Shown here: piece by piece, positions 1-11,662 of the stretch
Position numbering within the stretch: position 1 is the first letter of the stretch
Layout of the letters: every line of letters starts with the position of its first letter
Source: Puccinia triticina
Lineage: Eukaryota > Basidiomycota > Pucciniomycetes > Pucciniales > Pucciniaceae
Direction: 5' to 3'
DNA length: 64,000 bases
Assembly: GCF_026914185.1 (NCBI RefSeq)
Contig: NC_070566.1
Coordinates: forward strand, 1 to 64,000
The notes under the pieces: generated by a model
What the model saw: the letters and a program-made list of their open reading frames with translations, nothing else
What the model was told of the DNA's origin: nothing
Database searches by the model: none
Translations under genes and position numbers: made by a program

Positions 1-374
1 AACCCTTACCCTAACCCTAACCCTAACCCTAACCCTAACCCTAACCCTAACCCTAACCCTAACCCTAACCCTAACCCTAACCCTAACCCTAACCCTAACC
101 CTAACCCTAACCCTAACCCTAACCCTAACCCTAACCCTAACCCTAACCCTAACCCTAACCCTAACCCTAACCCTAACCCTAACCCTAACCCTAACCCTAA
201 CCCTAACCCTAACCCTAACCCTAACCCTAACCCTAACCCTAACCCTAACCCTAACCCTAACCCTAACCCTAACCCTAACCCTAACCCTAACCCTAACCCT
301 AACCCTAACCCTAACCCTAACCCTAACCCTAACCCTAACCCTAACCCTAACCCTAACCCTAACCCTAACCCTAA
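1..374. repeat. Telomere, (CCCTAA)n
   Basis: Uninterrupted CCCTAA units except for one variant unit (CCCTTA) at the very start. C-rich strand reading 5' to 3' at the left edge means the chromosome end is on the left. About 62 units are seen. Confidence 0.98.
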
Positions 375-1195
375 ACTTGCTTCCGCTACTTTACCGCCGC
401 GGACCGCAACCAAAAATCCCATCAGCACCGAGTCACATAAGAGACCGGCGCTGACACAACTTACCTAGTTGAAGAACCGCTAGCCGAATCGATCGAGTAG
501 TCGTGGATCGTTGATAGGAGGCATGGAAGCTGCTGGAGATCAAAAGCCGGGATCGGACCAGCTAGAAAGGATCACAGGCGCGAAGACCTGTCACGGACTC
601 GTACTCCGAATTGGAGGAACGCACACGTCACCAGAAAGCGCAGAGCGCGACTGCGGGCGCAGCAGCGAGGCCCGCGCGACCAATCACGCAAAACCAGTAC
701 CCCCCAATGACTACTCAACACCCAAGGCACTTGAAGAGCGCGAAGGCACACGCAAAGCGGACTCCGCGCACACCAACCAACCACAAAACCCCTGGGAGGC
801 TACAACCTTGAACCTGGTTTCAATTCCCACCAACAAACAAGAATTGAAACCTCAGCCAGAACGCCGGTTCAACCCCTACTCATGAACCCAGCTTTTTGCG
901 CAAGCGGACTGCAGTTCAAATCCCCAGTAAAACCAACCTCTCTCAGTAATAGAACTTGGGTTCAAGTCCCACTCTCTGAAAAACACAAAAACTATCAGAT
1001 CATGGGTTCAAAACACACACTCAACCAAATTTATACCTCAACCCTCAAACAAAATCAGCTCACCGCGTCTGCGGAGGATCACTGCTCAATCAACACTCAA
1101 GTCAAAGCATGATTTCATCATCTTTTTGGATCAAAGCTCTCCATCATATAAAATCAAACACAGTCATAAGTCATAATTGACTGGGGACAGTCAAT
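375..1195. other. Subtelomeric sequence, no gene seen
   Basis: Unique-looking sequence next to the telomere. The open frames are short and lack any recognisable domain. Several GGTTCAA motifs resembling tRNA B boxes occur between 780 and 1020, but no cloverleaf can be folded around them. It probably consists of old transposon debris. Confidence 0.5.
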
Positions 1196-1200
1196 AAGTT

Positions 1201-2160
1201 GGGGGAGGATGTGGTCATTATTCCTGTGTTTGTAGGAGGAAAATTCAAACTTTTATGTGTACTCACAAAACGCCTCAAGATACAGCCAACTGGAAAGCAG
1301 AAATGGAATCTAGGACCAAAATAGCCCCTAGTCACCCACTGAAACCACCCTCATATCTCTACCGGATCAGAAGATACGCAAATCACCCCTTTCACGCACC
1401 AGTCCGAGTGGGTTCACACACAGACTCAACTCTTGGCTACCATACTTGGCATAATGCATACGGCACATGAATTAATTTTCTTCCTTCCTTTTATCAGGCC
1501 TCACCTCCTATTTCCCCTTGCATATGTTTGTTTCCCATTTGCATATCTTTGATCTTGGAAAATCCTTGTATGAATATATATGATCCTGTTTGCATATCAA
1601 AGGGACGCATTGTAAATAGTCTAGCTAAATTCCCTCAGTTGTACTTTCTCACCAGCCAAATTCCCTCAAAGCTGTTCCCCTGGAGCTAAATTCCCTCATC
1701 ATTGTCTATATAAGGAGGCCTCTGCCTGCCAGTTGTTTTCTCCTCATCCCATCAGGGGACATTCCCCCTCAGATCCTCATGCCATCCAGCGGTCTATATT
1801 CCCTACTCACTTATCACTCATATTATCTATCCATATCACAGTTATCAGCTCACACCACCACTCAGTTCACATACCTTTCACACTTTATTTGAAATTCATA
1901 TCACCGCTCAGTCACACACCTTTCACCAGTAACCAGTCCCCGGTTCCACTCCTGGTTGAGCTTAGCTCCCTCTCACCCTCATCACCCCTCACTTTCTGAA
2001 ATTATATACCCTCAGGCCAAGGACCTAGGTTCAAGCCCCACTCGAGACATCAAGTCACCGTCACCTATCACATACATCAGTAACCCCATCAACCTCGGAC
2101 ATCAACAACAATCCTCTTATATATCTCATCTTTGAACATATCCTATCACAAAATAAATTG
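1201..2160 (+). mobile_element. LTR remnant with polypurine tract
   Basis: A purine run (1201-1209) is directly followed by TGTGGTC at 1210. The intact gypsy element at 59.5 kb has the same arrangement: a G-rich tract, then an LTR starting TGTGGTG. A TATA-like box (CTATATAAGG) lies near 1707-1716, followed by a pyrimidine-rich stretch, as in an LTR promoter. No terminal CCACA was found before the satellite array, so the right end is lost or unrecognised. I infer a truncated 3' or solo LTR of a different family; the right boundary is approximate. Confidence 0.45.
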
Positions 2161-2308
2161 CCAAGCTTACCTTGGTGGTCTTGTTTTCTGATATACAGAA
2201 AGGCAGAGCTTGCACCTCATCCATACCTTTTGCCATTCAGCAAAAGGGTCTCACGACACCTTTTGAGTCTTACACCGGTCATGCATGTGGTCCAGCCAAA
2301 CCAGGCAT

Positions 2309-2340
2309 CCAGTTGCGGATTCTGCTAATTCCGCAACTGG
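2309..2340. repeat. Satellite hairpin with compensatory change (first copy)
   Basis: In the first copy the arm reads CCAGTTGCGGA and its partner TCCGCAACTGG. Relative to the array consensus, C-G has become T-A at the same stem position on both arms, so pairing is kept. The loop is about 10 nt. Confidence 0.8.
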
Positions 2341-4284
2341 ACTTTGGCAGAATCACTCCTCCGCCAAAAACATAAATCATGTGTCTAGCTCCATAAAAAT
2401 TTCTATTTTTTTATTTAATCAACCACCCTCACCCCAGCCATGCATGTGGTCCAGCCAAACCAGGCATCCAGTCGCGGAATTTGCTTATTCCGCGACTGGA
2501 CTTTGGCAGAATCACTCCTCCGCCAAAAACATAAATCATATGACTGGATCCATAAAAATGTCTATTTTTTTTATGTAATCAACCACCCTCACCCCAGCCA
2601 TGCATGTGGTCCAGCCAAACCAGGCATCCAGTTGCGGAATTTGCTTATTCCGCCACTGGACTTTGGCAGAATCACTACTCCGCCAAGAACATAAATCATA
2701 TGACTGGATCCATAAAAATGTCTATTTTTTTATTTAATCAACCACCCTCACCCTGGCCATGCATGTGGTCCAGCCAAACCAGGCATCCAGTCGCAGAATT
2801 TGCTTATTCCACGACTGGACTTTGGCAGAATCACTCCTCCTCCAAAAACATAAATCATATGACTGGATCCATCAAAATGTCTATTTTTTTTATGTAATCA
2901 ACCACCCTCACCCCGGCCATGCATGTGGTCCAGCCAAACCAGGCATCCAGTCGCGGATTCTGCTAATTCCGCGACTGGACTTTGGCAGAATCACTACTCC
3001 GCCAAAAACATAAATCATATGAATGGATCCATAAAAATGTATATTTTTTTATGTAATCAACCACCCTCACCCCGGTCATGCATGTGGTCCAGCCAAAGCA
3101 GGCATCCAGTCGCGGATTCTGCTAATTCTGCGACTGGACTTTGGCAGAATCATTACTCCACCAAAAACTTGAATCATATGACTGGATCCATAAAAATGTA
3201 TATTCTTCTATGTAATCAACCACCCTCACCCCAGTCATGCATGTGGTCCGGCAAAACCAGGCATCCAGTCGCGGATTCTGCTAATTCCGCGACTGGACTT
3301 TGGCAGAATCACTCCTCCGCCAAAAACATAAATCATATGACTGAATCCATAAAAATGGCTCTTTTTTATGTAATCAACCACCCTTACCCCAGTCATGCAT
3401 GTGGTCCAGCCAAACCAGGCATCCAGTCGCGGATTCTGCTTATTCCGCGACTGGACTTTGGCAGAATCACTCCTCCGCCAAAAACATAAATCATATGACT
3501 GGATCCATAAAAATGTATATTTTTTTATGTAATCAACCTCCCTCACCCCGGTCATGCATATGGTCCAGCCAAACCAGGCATCCAGTCGCGGAATCTGCTT
3601 ATTCCAGGACTGGACTTTGGCAGAATCACTCCTCCGCCAAAAACATAAATCATGTGTCTAGCTCCATAAAAATGTCTATTTTTTCATGTAATCAACCACC
3701 CTCACCCCGGTCATGCATGTGGTCCAGCCAAACCAGGCATCCAGTCGCGGATTCTGCTAATTCCGCGACTGGACTTTGGCAGAATCACTACTCCGCCAAA
3801 AACATAAATCATATGAATGGATCCATAAAAATGTCTATTTTTTTATGTAATCAACCACCCTCACCCCGGTCATGCATGTGGTCCGGCCAAACCAGGCATC
3901 CAGTTGCGGATTCTGCTAATTCCGCGACTGGACTTTGGCAGAATCACTACTCCGCCAAAAACATAAATCATATGAATGGATCCATAAAAATGTCTATTTT
4001 TTTATGTAATCAACCACCCTCACCCCGGTCATGCATGTGGTCCAGCCCAACCAGGCATCCAGTCGCGGATTCTGCTAATTCCGCGACTGGACTTTGGCAG
4101 AATCACTACTCCACCAAAAACTTAAATCATATGACTGGATCCATATAAGTGTCTATTTTATTATGTCATCAACCACCCTCACCCCGGTCATGCATGTGGT
4201 CCAGCCAAACCAGGCATCCAGTCGCAGATTCTGCTAATTCCGCGACTGGACTTTGGCAGAATCACTCCTCCGCCAAAAACATAA

Positions 4285-5050
4285 GGCCCCGTTTGGCAGC
4301 AGTGATGTCATGTAATAACCACTGCTTTTCTATAACCGGGCCTCACCAAGGCCCATATCGTATCACTTGCATGTTTGGCAGATTTGAGGAGTTATGAGGG
4401 TCATCACGAGTTTCCTCATCACTCCTCCTCATCCCCGCCATTTCCGATATAGTACCCCTGGGGGTGTATTTGGGGTGATATCGGCACCCTTACACGACAC
4501 ACCCCCAACTCCACCTCTGTTACTCACCTCGATGGCCGGTACAGACTTTGTACCGGTCACCGAGCGGAGTACACACTCCAATCAATGGAAACGGTCATCG
4601 AGATTGATGACCGATCCAACACAATCGGCCATCAATGACCATCGGTCATAGAAGGGACTATGTACTCTCCTCAATGACCATTGGTCATTGAAGGGACTGT
4701 GTACATATTCTCCTTGATGACCATTGGTCATCCAAGGGACCATGTATTCCCATTGATGACCAATGGCCATCAATGGGACTATGTGTTTCCCAAAAGGGAC
4801 TCTGTATTCCCTTTGATGACCGTGTACCAGCCATCGTTGAGAGGAGTTAAACACTTGATTGGCCTTGCCGGTATGTACGCTTGATGGCCGGTATTTACCG
4901 GACATGGAGCTTGTTATGTAGGCAAGCTCTATGACGCAAGTGGCAGCCAAACACTCGTGTTATGTTGAAAGATATGAAATTCAAGAGTGATGTGCATCAC
5001 ATTAGGTAAGTGCACAACATCACATAACATGATGGCTGCCAAACGGGGCC
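4285..5050. mobile_element. MITE, PIF/Harbinger-like, inserted in the satellite
   Basis: Perfect 16-bp terminal inverted repeats begin GGCCCCGTTTGGCAGC; weaker similarity continues for about 15 more bases. The element is flanked by a 3-bp direct repeat TAA (4282-4284 and 5051-5053), the duplication typical of PIF/Harbinger elements. No transposase is encoded, so it is non-autonomous. Removing it restores a continuous satellite unit, which fixes the boundaries. Confidence 0.9.
4622..4850. repeat. Degenerate tandem repeat inside the MITE
   Basis: Several copies of a unit containing GATGACCATTGGTCAT and GGGACTNTGTA, spaced about 55-65 bp. GACCATTGGTC is itself palindromic. Confidence 0.75.
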
Positions 5051-5535
5051 TAAATCATATGAATGGATCCATAAAAATGTCTATTTTTTTATGTAATCAA
5101 CCACCCTAATTACCTTGGTCATGCATGTGGTCCAGCCAAATCAGGCATCCAGTCGTGGAATCTGCTAATTCCGTGACTGGACTTTGGGAGAATCACTCCT
5201 CCGCCAAAAACATGAATCATATGAATGGATCCATAAAAATGTCTATTTTTTTATGTAATCAACCACCCTTACCCCGGCCATGCATGTGGTCCAGTCAAAC
5301 CAGGCATCCAGACTGGACTTTGGCAGAATCACTCCTCCACCAAAAACATAAACCATATGACTGGATCCATAAAAATGTCTATTTTTTTATGTAATCAACC
5401 ACCCTCACCCCGGTCATGCATGTGGTCCGGCCAAACCAGGCATCCAGTTGCGGATTCTGCTAATTCCGCGACTGGACTTTGGCTGAATCACTACTCCGCC
5501 AAAACATAAATCATGTGTCTAGTTTTATACTTGCA

Positions 5536-5878
5536 TTTACCTGGGTCACACTTCTGATTACCTGTGCAAGACCTTTGGTTACCTGGGTATAACGTTTGGT
5601 TACCCGGGTAAGACCTTTGGTTACCTGAGTAACACCTTTGATTAGTGGGATAACACCTTTGGTTACCTGGGTAACACCTTTAGTTACCTGGGTGAAACCT
5701 TTGGTTACCTGGGTAAAGCTTGTCTAGCTTTCTTGTTACCTGGGTACTACTTTTGGTTACCTGGGTACCCCTTTTGGTTACCTGGGTAACACTTTTGGTT
5801 ACCTGGGTAACACTTTTGGTTACCTGGGTAACACTTTTGGTTACCTGGGTAACACTTTGGGTTACCTCGAGGTAACAC
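5536..5878. repeat. 20-21-bp palindromic minisatellite
   Basis: About 16 tandem copies of a unit containing GGTTACCTGGGTAACAC. Each unit holds the inverted repeat GTTACC-TG-GGTAAC. The right-most copies are the most homogeneous. Further palindromic GTTACC/GGTAAC and GGTACC motifs follow to about 6000, so the array may belong to a fold-back element whose ends I could not define. Confidence 0.9.
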
Positions 5879-6192
5879 AATGACAATTTTCAGTTGGTTT
5901 GTGATATCCTAAAGTTATGGCTGGGGTACCCTGGGACGTTACCTCATTACCTCCCAGCCAAATGAGGTAACAGGTAACGTGCCCGCGGTACCCAGGGATG
6001 CCAGGCTGGTACTAGGAATGAAATAAATGGAAACTTGGAAAACAAAATGAGAAAAGATGAATAACAATTGAGTGGTGATTGTGAGAGAAATTGAAACATG
6101 AAATATAAATCTTGAGAGACAATTGAGTGAGTATTATGATAAGTGAAAATAGAGAAATAAACAAAACAGGAAAATCAGGCTACCATTATGAC

Positions 6193-7909
6193 TCATTGGA
6201 ATATTTTAGACATTGAAATCAAGCGTAGAGAGGCCCCCAGAGGCTCGGTGAAGAAATTGGCGAGATTTTTGGTTGTCAAAACCCAATTGAGCTTGATGTT
6301 GTGTTCTCGGATTGTGTCGTTGACAAAGAAGAAATTGCGCTCAAGGCTCTTCATTCTCCCTTTTGATGCGTTGTTGTCGGATATGAGCACCGCAGCTCAA
6401 TTGTCGCACTTTAGTATGGTTTCCGGTTTGACGTCAAGTGATTGAATTATTGGGATTAGGAATAATAAGAAATCTACCGTGGAGCCGATTGAAATAAACT
6501 CCGCCGCGCATGTCAAAGTCGCCACAACCTTTTGGTGTCGCGAACCCCAAAAAATGGGGCTGCCCATGAATGTCATCATGAACCCAGAAGTGGAACGCTG
6601 AAATTCCCCACCCCAGTTGGCATCGGACCATGTGATTAATTCGTTATTGGTGTGTTCCAATTTCAGGCGTTTGTTGCGGGTGGTCGCCAGATATTGTACA
6701 AGATGTTGAAGAGCGCCCCAGTGTGTCACATCTGGGTTTGAGCTGTATTGGGCCAGACAATTCATGGCAAAGCTGAGGTCAGGACGTGAACCAAGTGTGA
6801 TGTAGTTGAGAGAACCAATCAGAGATTGATACAACGTCGCGTCAATTGGTTCATCGGATGAGGTCAAGAGTTTATCTCCTGCGAGGAGGGTGTATGTTGG
6901 GATCAACTTAGACTGTACTTCGCTTTGAAATTTTTTTATTGTTTGGTCTATCAGCAGTGGTTGACTTAAAAAGATCAATCCATTTTGATACCACCAAGTT
7001 TGTCCGGTCAGTCGTCCCACTTAACCCGTAAATTGGACTCAAGGTTTTGACGAAGGATCTTGAGAGCTCCATCATCATTGCTTAAAACAATCCCGTCGTT
7101 GACGTGGATCCAGATGATAATGATTGAGTCGTCCTTCTTATACCTGTACAGGCACTCCTCAACCTTGTCGCAGGTGAATCCCCATGCTTGTAGAAGTCCT
7201 CTGAAGTGTTTCCATCAGCATTGGCTAGCTTGGCGGGTCCCATATAGTGCTTTCTTCAATCGTAGGACTTTGCCTTTCAAGTCCGGAAAAAGTTTGGTAG
7301 GAGGATCGACATAGATTGTCTCGTCTATTGGACTGTGTACAAAAGCGCCGGTCACGTCAAACAAGTTGATGTTCCATTTGTTGGCAATTTATAAGGTCAA
7401 AAGGAGCTGTAAATTTGTCAGAGATGCCGTGGGTGTGAAAGTGGACTTCACATCCCGTCCAATCCTTTGTTTGAAGCCACGTACAACAAATCTAGCCTTT
7501 AATTTCTCGACCAATCCGTCTGATTTACGTTTGATGTCAAATACAAAGCGCGTGCCGATGGAGTGTTTCTTTTCTTTTTCTTCTATCTCGAACATGTCGA
7601 TCTGGAATAGTTGGTCCCACTCGGTCATGCAAGCTGCATGCCAAGAATCTCGTTTGGGGCATGCCAGTGCGGTCTTCAGATTCGTGGGGATGTCAGCGTC
7701 CGAAATTGCTTGGATTGAATCAAGTTGGGCATCCTGAGCGTCACATATCTCCTTTGTCGGCTCCTGGCCAAGGGTGAGAGTCCTACGGGCAGATGGAATG
7801 TCAGGGGAATTTTTGGGGCCAGGGATCAGCAATCTCCCTTGAAAGTCAATGAACTCAGCACACTCTGAGTTTATGACTCTTTTGGTTGCCGGGTTCCAAA
7901 AGAACCATC
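6193..7909 (-). pseudogene. Copia reverse transcriptase and RNase H region
   Basis: N-terminal RT sequence includes KARFVVRGFKQRIGRD (about 7460), then FDVTGAFVHSPIDETIYV, and an active-site region reading HVNDG where the family has YVDDG. An in-frame stop replaces a tryptophan in the QCWWKHF block. The C-terminal part has YQSLIGSLNYITLGSRPDLSF and the RNase H segment WSDANWGG, and ends near 6193. Frameshifts are at about 7020-7060 and 6390. The substituted catalytic Asp, the stop and the shifts together rule out activity. Confidence 0.88.
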
Positions 7910-7912
7910 CAC

Positions 7913-9773
7913 CACCAGGAAAAAAAAGTAGTCAGTTGATGACAACTGACATAACACAGCTCTGGTTTCAGCTCCAAAGCTACTCCATCTGCTAGTTCAG
8001 GGCTGGCTGGCACACAGCTCAGTGCCCATTTTGGCACAGCTGAAGCCTCTAGCTTGCAATTTTCACAAGCTGCTCCTCAGCTTTGTCCCAGGCAAAGCTG
8101 CTGCTCAGCCTTGGCCCAGGCCCAGCTGCCCCTCAGTCTTGGCACAGGACAAGCCACTGCTCAGCCTTTGCCTGAGCAAGAACGGGTGTTGATAGACACA
8201 CACCCGTCCCCCGGAGGCAAGCCCTCGCCCACGCCCTTTGAAAAGGGCGTGTGGGACCGCACACCCTTGATAAAGGGCGAAAGGGCATGCACACCCCTGT
8301 ATGGGCGTGCGAGGGCGTGCACGCCCCCACATGGGCGTTCACGGGCGTGCACCATGGCTCGTCGGGAGCTCCTTGGCGGGCAGATGCAAGTATACCTGCT
8401 CGCCGAGAGCCCCTCGGCGGGCAGTTACAGATACCACCTCGCCGAGAGCCTCTCGGAGAGCAGGTATACATGCACCTGCTCGCCAAGAGCCTTGCCTGCT
8501 CGCCGAGAAGGATAACTCTCGGCGAGCAGGTATACAAACACCTACCTGCCGAGCCTGCTCACCGAGAGCCCCTCGGCGGGCAGGTGCATGTATACCTGCT
8601 CGCGCAGAGAAATCCTCGGCGAGCAGGCATACAGATCCCACCTCGCCGAGAGCCTCTCGGCGAGCAGGTATACATACACCTGCCCACCGAGCCTGCTCAC
8701 CGAGAGCCCCTCGGCGGGCAGGTGCATTTATACCTGCTCGCCGAGAGAAATCCTCGGCGAGCAGGCATACATATCCCACCTCGCCAAGAGCCTCTCGGCG
8801 AGCAGGTATACTTGCACCTGCCCGCGGAGAGGCTCTTGGTGAGCAGGCTCGGCGGGCAGGTGCATGTATACCTGCTCGCCGAGAGAAATCCTCGGCGAGC
8901 AGGCATACACCTCTCGGCGAGCAGGCATACATATCCCCGCTCGCCGAGAGCCTTGCCTGCTCGCCGAGAAGGATAACTCTCGGCGAGCAGGTATACAAAC
9001 ACCTGCCCGCCGAGCCTGCTCGCCAAGAGCCCCTCGGCGGGCAGGTTCAAGTATACCTTCTCGCCAAGAGCCCCTCGGCGGGCAGGTTCAACTATACCTG
9101 CTCGCCGAGAGGCTCTTGGCGAGGTGGGATATGTATGCCTGCTCGCCGAGGATTTCTCTCGGCGAGCAGGTATAAATGCACCTGCCTGCCAAGGGGCTCT
9201 TGGTGAGCAGGCTTGGTGGGCAGGTATATGTATACCTGCTCGCCGAGAGGCTCTCGGCGAGGTGGGATCTGTATGCCTGCTCGCCGAGGATTTCTCTCGG
9301 CGAGCAGGTATAGATGCACCTGCCCGCCGAGGGGCTCTCCGTGAGCAGGCTCGGCGGGCAGGTGTTTGTATACCTGCTCGCCGAGAGTTATCCTTGTCGG
9401 CGAGCAGGGATACATACACCATACCCGCCGAGGGGCTCTCGGCGAGCAGGTATATGTACTTGCGCCTGCCCACCGAGGGGCTCTCGGCGAGCAGGCACGG
9501 TGCACGCCCTTGATAAAGGGTGCGCGGTCCCACACGCCCTGTTCGAAGGGCGTGGTCGTGGGTGTGCCCCCGGAGGACAGGTGTGCATTTATCAATGCCC
9601 GTTCTTGCTCAGGCAAAGGCTGAGCAGTGGCTTGTCCTGTGCCAAGACTGGAGGCAGCTGTGCCTGGGACAAAGCTGAGGATCAGCTCGTGAAAATTGCA
9701 CTAGAGGCTGGATAGCCAGCTGGAGCAGGTGTCATGTCAGTTGTCATCTAGTGACTACTGATTTTTCCTGGTG
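7913..9773. mobile_element. Fold-back DNA element A, CACTA-like termini
   Basis: Both ends begin CACCAGGAAAAA followed by AGTAGTCA (inverted at the right end). Similar arms continue inward for about 200-300 bp. The element is flanked by the 3-bp direct repeat CAC (7910-7912 and 9774-9776). Excising it with one CAC restores the copia reading frame as DDERGWFFWNP, which confirms the boundaries. CAC termini with a 3-bp duplication fit the CACTA/EnSpm superfamily; no transposase is present. The interior is a GC-rich palindromic array. Confidence 0.85.
8345..9500. repeat. GC-rich palindromic array inside element A
   Basis: Dozens of direct and inverted copies of CTCGGCGAGCAGGTATAC and CGCCGAGAG, in units of roughly 60-75 bp. 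The whole block is close to self-complementary, which is why long open frames appear on both strands at once; none looks like a protein gene. Confidence 0.9.
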
Positions 9774-11012
9774 CACGTTCATCATCCTGGTAGCCGACCA
9801 GATACCCAAGCCATCCCCGTTTATCCAACTTGCGACGGCGTTCCTTGGGTATGTGTACGACCGCTTTGGTGCCAAATGGGTAAAAGGAAGTTCCCAGGGG
9901 CTCCCGACCCGACCAAAGTTTGAGGGGTGTTGTTTTGCAGCGTACGTTGGGTATGCGGTTAAGTAGCACGCACATTTGTATGCGTATGACCAGAGAGAGT
10001 CGGGAAGTTGAGAGTGTTTCAAGGTTGCACGGGCTATGTCCCCAAGGGTACGATTCAAGCGTTTGGCCTTGCCATTTTGTTCAGGCGTGTATGGAGAAGT
10101 GAAGATTATTGAGGTACCGACGGAAGAAAGGTATGTCGAGAAGGATTGGGTTGTGTACTCCTTGGCGTTGTTGCACCGGATGTATCGTGGAGCTGATTTG
10201 AAATGGGATATGATCCGCCTGACAAGAGATATAATGATTGAGGGTACTTTGGAGCGGTTTTTCATGGGGAACGCAAACAAGTAGGTGGTTGCATGATCCC
10301 GTACAGTGAGTAGGAATCAATTGCCGTTGATATCCGGGTCCAGCGGTCCCATCACATCAGTTACAAGCAGGTCTAGTTTGTCATTTAAGGGAATCGATTC
10401 TGGAAGATGGTGACGGTGTCGCTTGCTCTTGGAGATCTTGCATGATTCACAAATAAAAGGAGACCAGGATTTGAGGTCGAAAGCCGGAACAAATCTCTTC
10501 AGAAATTGTTTGGCGATGTTGTCTGACACATGCCCCAGTCGGCAATGCCAATCAAATGAAGAATTAATGGCGGGAGTAATGGGAGAAATCGATTTAATAG
10601 AGGAGTAAACGGGTTGAAAAGCCCCGGATGAGATAAACCAAGAACGGTTACAATAAGTGGCCGTGATAGATATAAAGGAAGAGATTAGGCAAATGTTGTT
10701 GTTCGGAAGGAAGATTGGCCGGAAACCGGAATCGATAAACTGTCCTAGGCTAAGAAGTGTTCCCGTCATGTCCCGGCTGTACAGGACCTTTGGGACCGCT
10801 AGTGTACCAGCCCCATTGGTTATCTTGAGGTGACCACTGTGCGTCGCAGTCATATAACCATTTGAAGAAGCGAGATTCAGTCTCAAGGGAGGTTTCAAAG
10901 CTGTCATAAAAGAAAAATCACGGAAAGAGCTGCTCACGTGATGGGTCGCCCCAGAGTCCAAAACCGTGCCTGCGCCAGCAGCACTTGTCGCATCCGCACC
11001 CACTGCCAATCA
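9774..11012 (-). pseudogene. Copia protease and integrase region
   Basis: The protease motif LDSGATHHV (about 10950) is the aspartic active site. The GAG-pre-integrase block HCRLGHVS with a later CESCKISK gives the integrase zinc-binding H and C residues, ending in DVMGP near 10340. The integrase core continues with YIRCNNAKEY (the second catalytic D is N) and the motif SPYTPEQNGKAKRLNRT, where the usual glutamate is lysine. A frameshift lies near 10300. The downstream frame carries the LKLWSGREPLG block typical of copia. Catalytic substitutions and frameshifts make it inactive. Confidence 0.85.
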
Positions 11013-11662
11013 AACCGCCGGAAATTCATCAGGCCAAGTGGGTGGGTCGTTCAGAAGTGCGGCTTGGCGGGCAAAACCGGAAACGGGACGACCATTGACG
11101 GGGGTGTTGGGTTGTTGCAGACCGGCGTCTCTGCAGAGGATCGGACAAGTCGATCTCCAGTGACCCGTGCCCCTGCAGTAAACACAAGGTCCCCCTGCAA
11201 GAAGATTGGGATCGCTGGGTCCAGTGTTGCCCTTGCGAATGTTGTTGATGGCAGCCGCAATGTCGTTGATCGTTGGATTACCCGGTCGGCCAACATTTTG
11301 ATTGCGAGTGTTATTGTTGGGCAGTTGTGATTGTTGGAATGAGGAGTTTTGTTGTCAAGAGTTCGGAACGCTATGTTGTTGTTGGCTTTGTTGGTGTTGT
11401 CCAAGATTTGGGGTGGGACACCCCAAGGATTGGTTGAAGTCTGGCTCGGCCCCGTTTGGAAAACTGACGGAACTGTAGGGCCAGCCGAATCAAATCAAAG
11501 GGATTCACCATATGCCAATGTGAGAATGGCTTTAATGTCTGGCGCAGTGACGTCAGCTTTAGCACCAAGCTGCAAGGAGATGTTCTGGAAAAGCTGTGAT
11601 CAAGACATTGATGCCGGAGGCGGAACAATAATTTGTAGCACAAGACTCTCCACGAGTGGTGA

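Larger units (their letters stand above)
2278..5519. repeat. Subtelomeric satellite, ~159-bp unit, 16 copies
   Basis: Copies begin with CATGCATGTGGTCCAGCC roughly every 159-160 bp: thirteen before 4285 and three after 5050, separated by a MITE. Each unit contains an inverted repeat (arm CCAGTCGCGGA, about 10-nt loop, arm TCCGCGACTGG), a CATATGACTGGATCC segment and an A/T-rich tail. Long open frames across the array are periodic artefacts of the repeat and not genes. Confidence 0.95.

Noticed and set aside
6..428. 140-aa Leu-Gly repeat frame across the telomere
   Set aside because: Translation of the telomere repeat itself; not a gene.
780..1020. Several GGTTCAA B-box-like motifs, possible SINE or tRNA
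   Set aside because: No A box at proper spacing and no cloverleaf; probably chance.
2285..4397. Several 80-250 aa plus-strand frames
   Set aside because: All are translations of the 159-bp satellite units; they repeat the same peptide and have no independent support.
5536..5878. CRISPR-like regular array
   Set aside because: Units are contiguous without unique spacers and the genome is eukaryotic.
8251..9616. Long overlapping frames on both strands (up to 301 aa)
   Set aside because: Products of a self-complementary GC-rich repeat inside fold-back element A; Arg/Ala/Pro-rich repeats with no domain.
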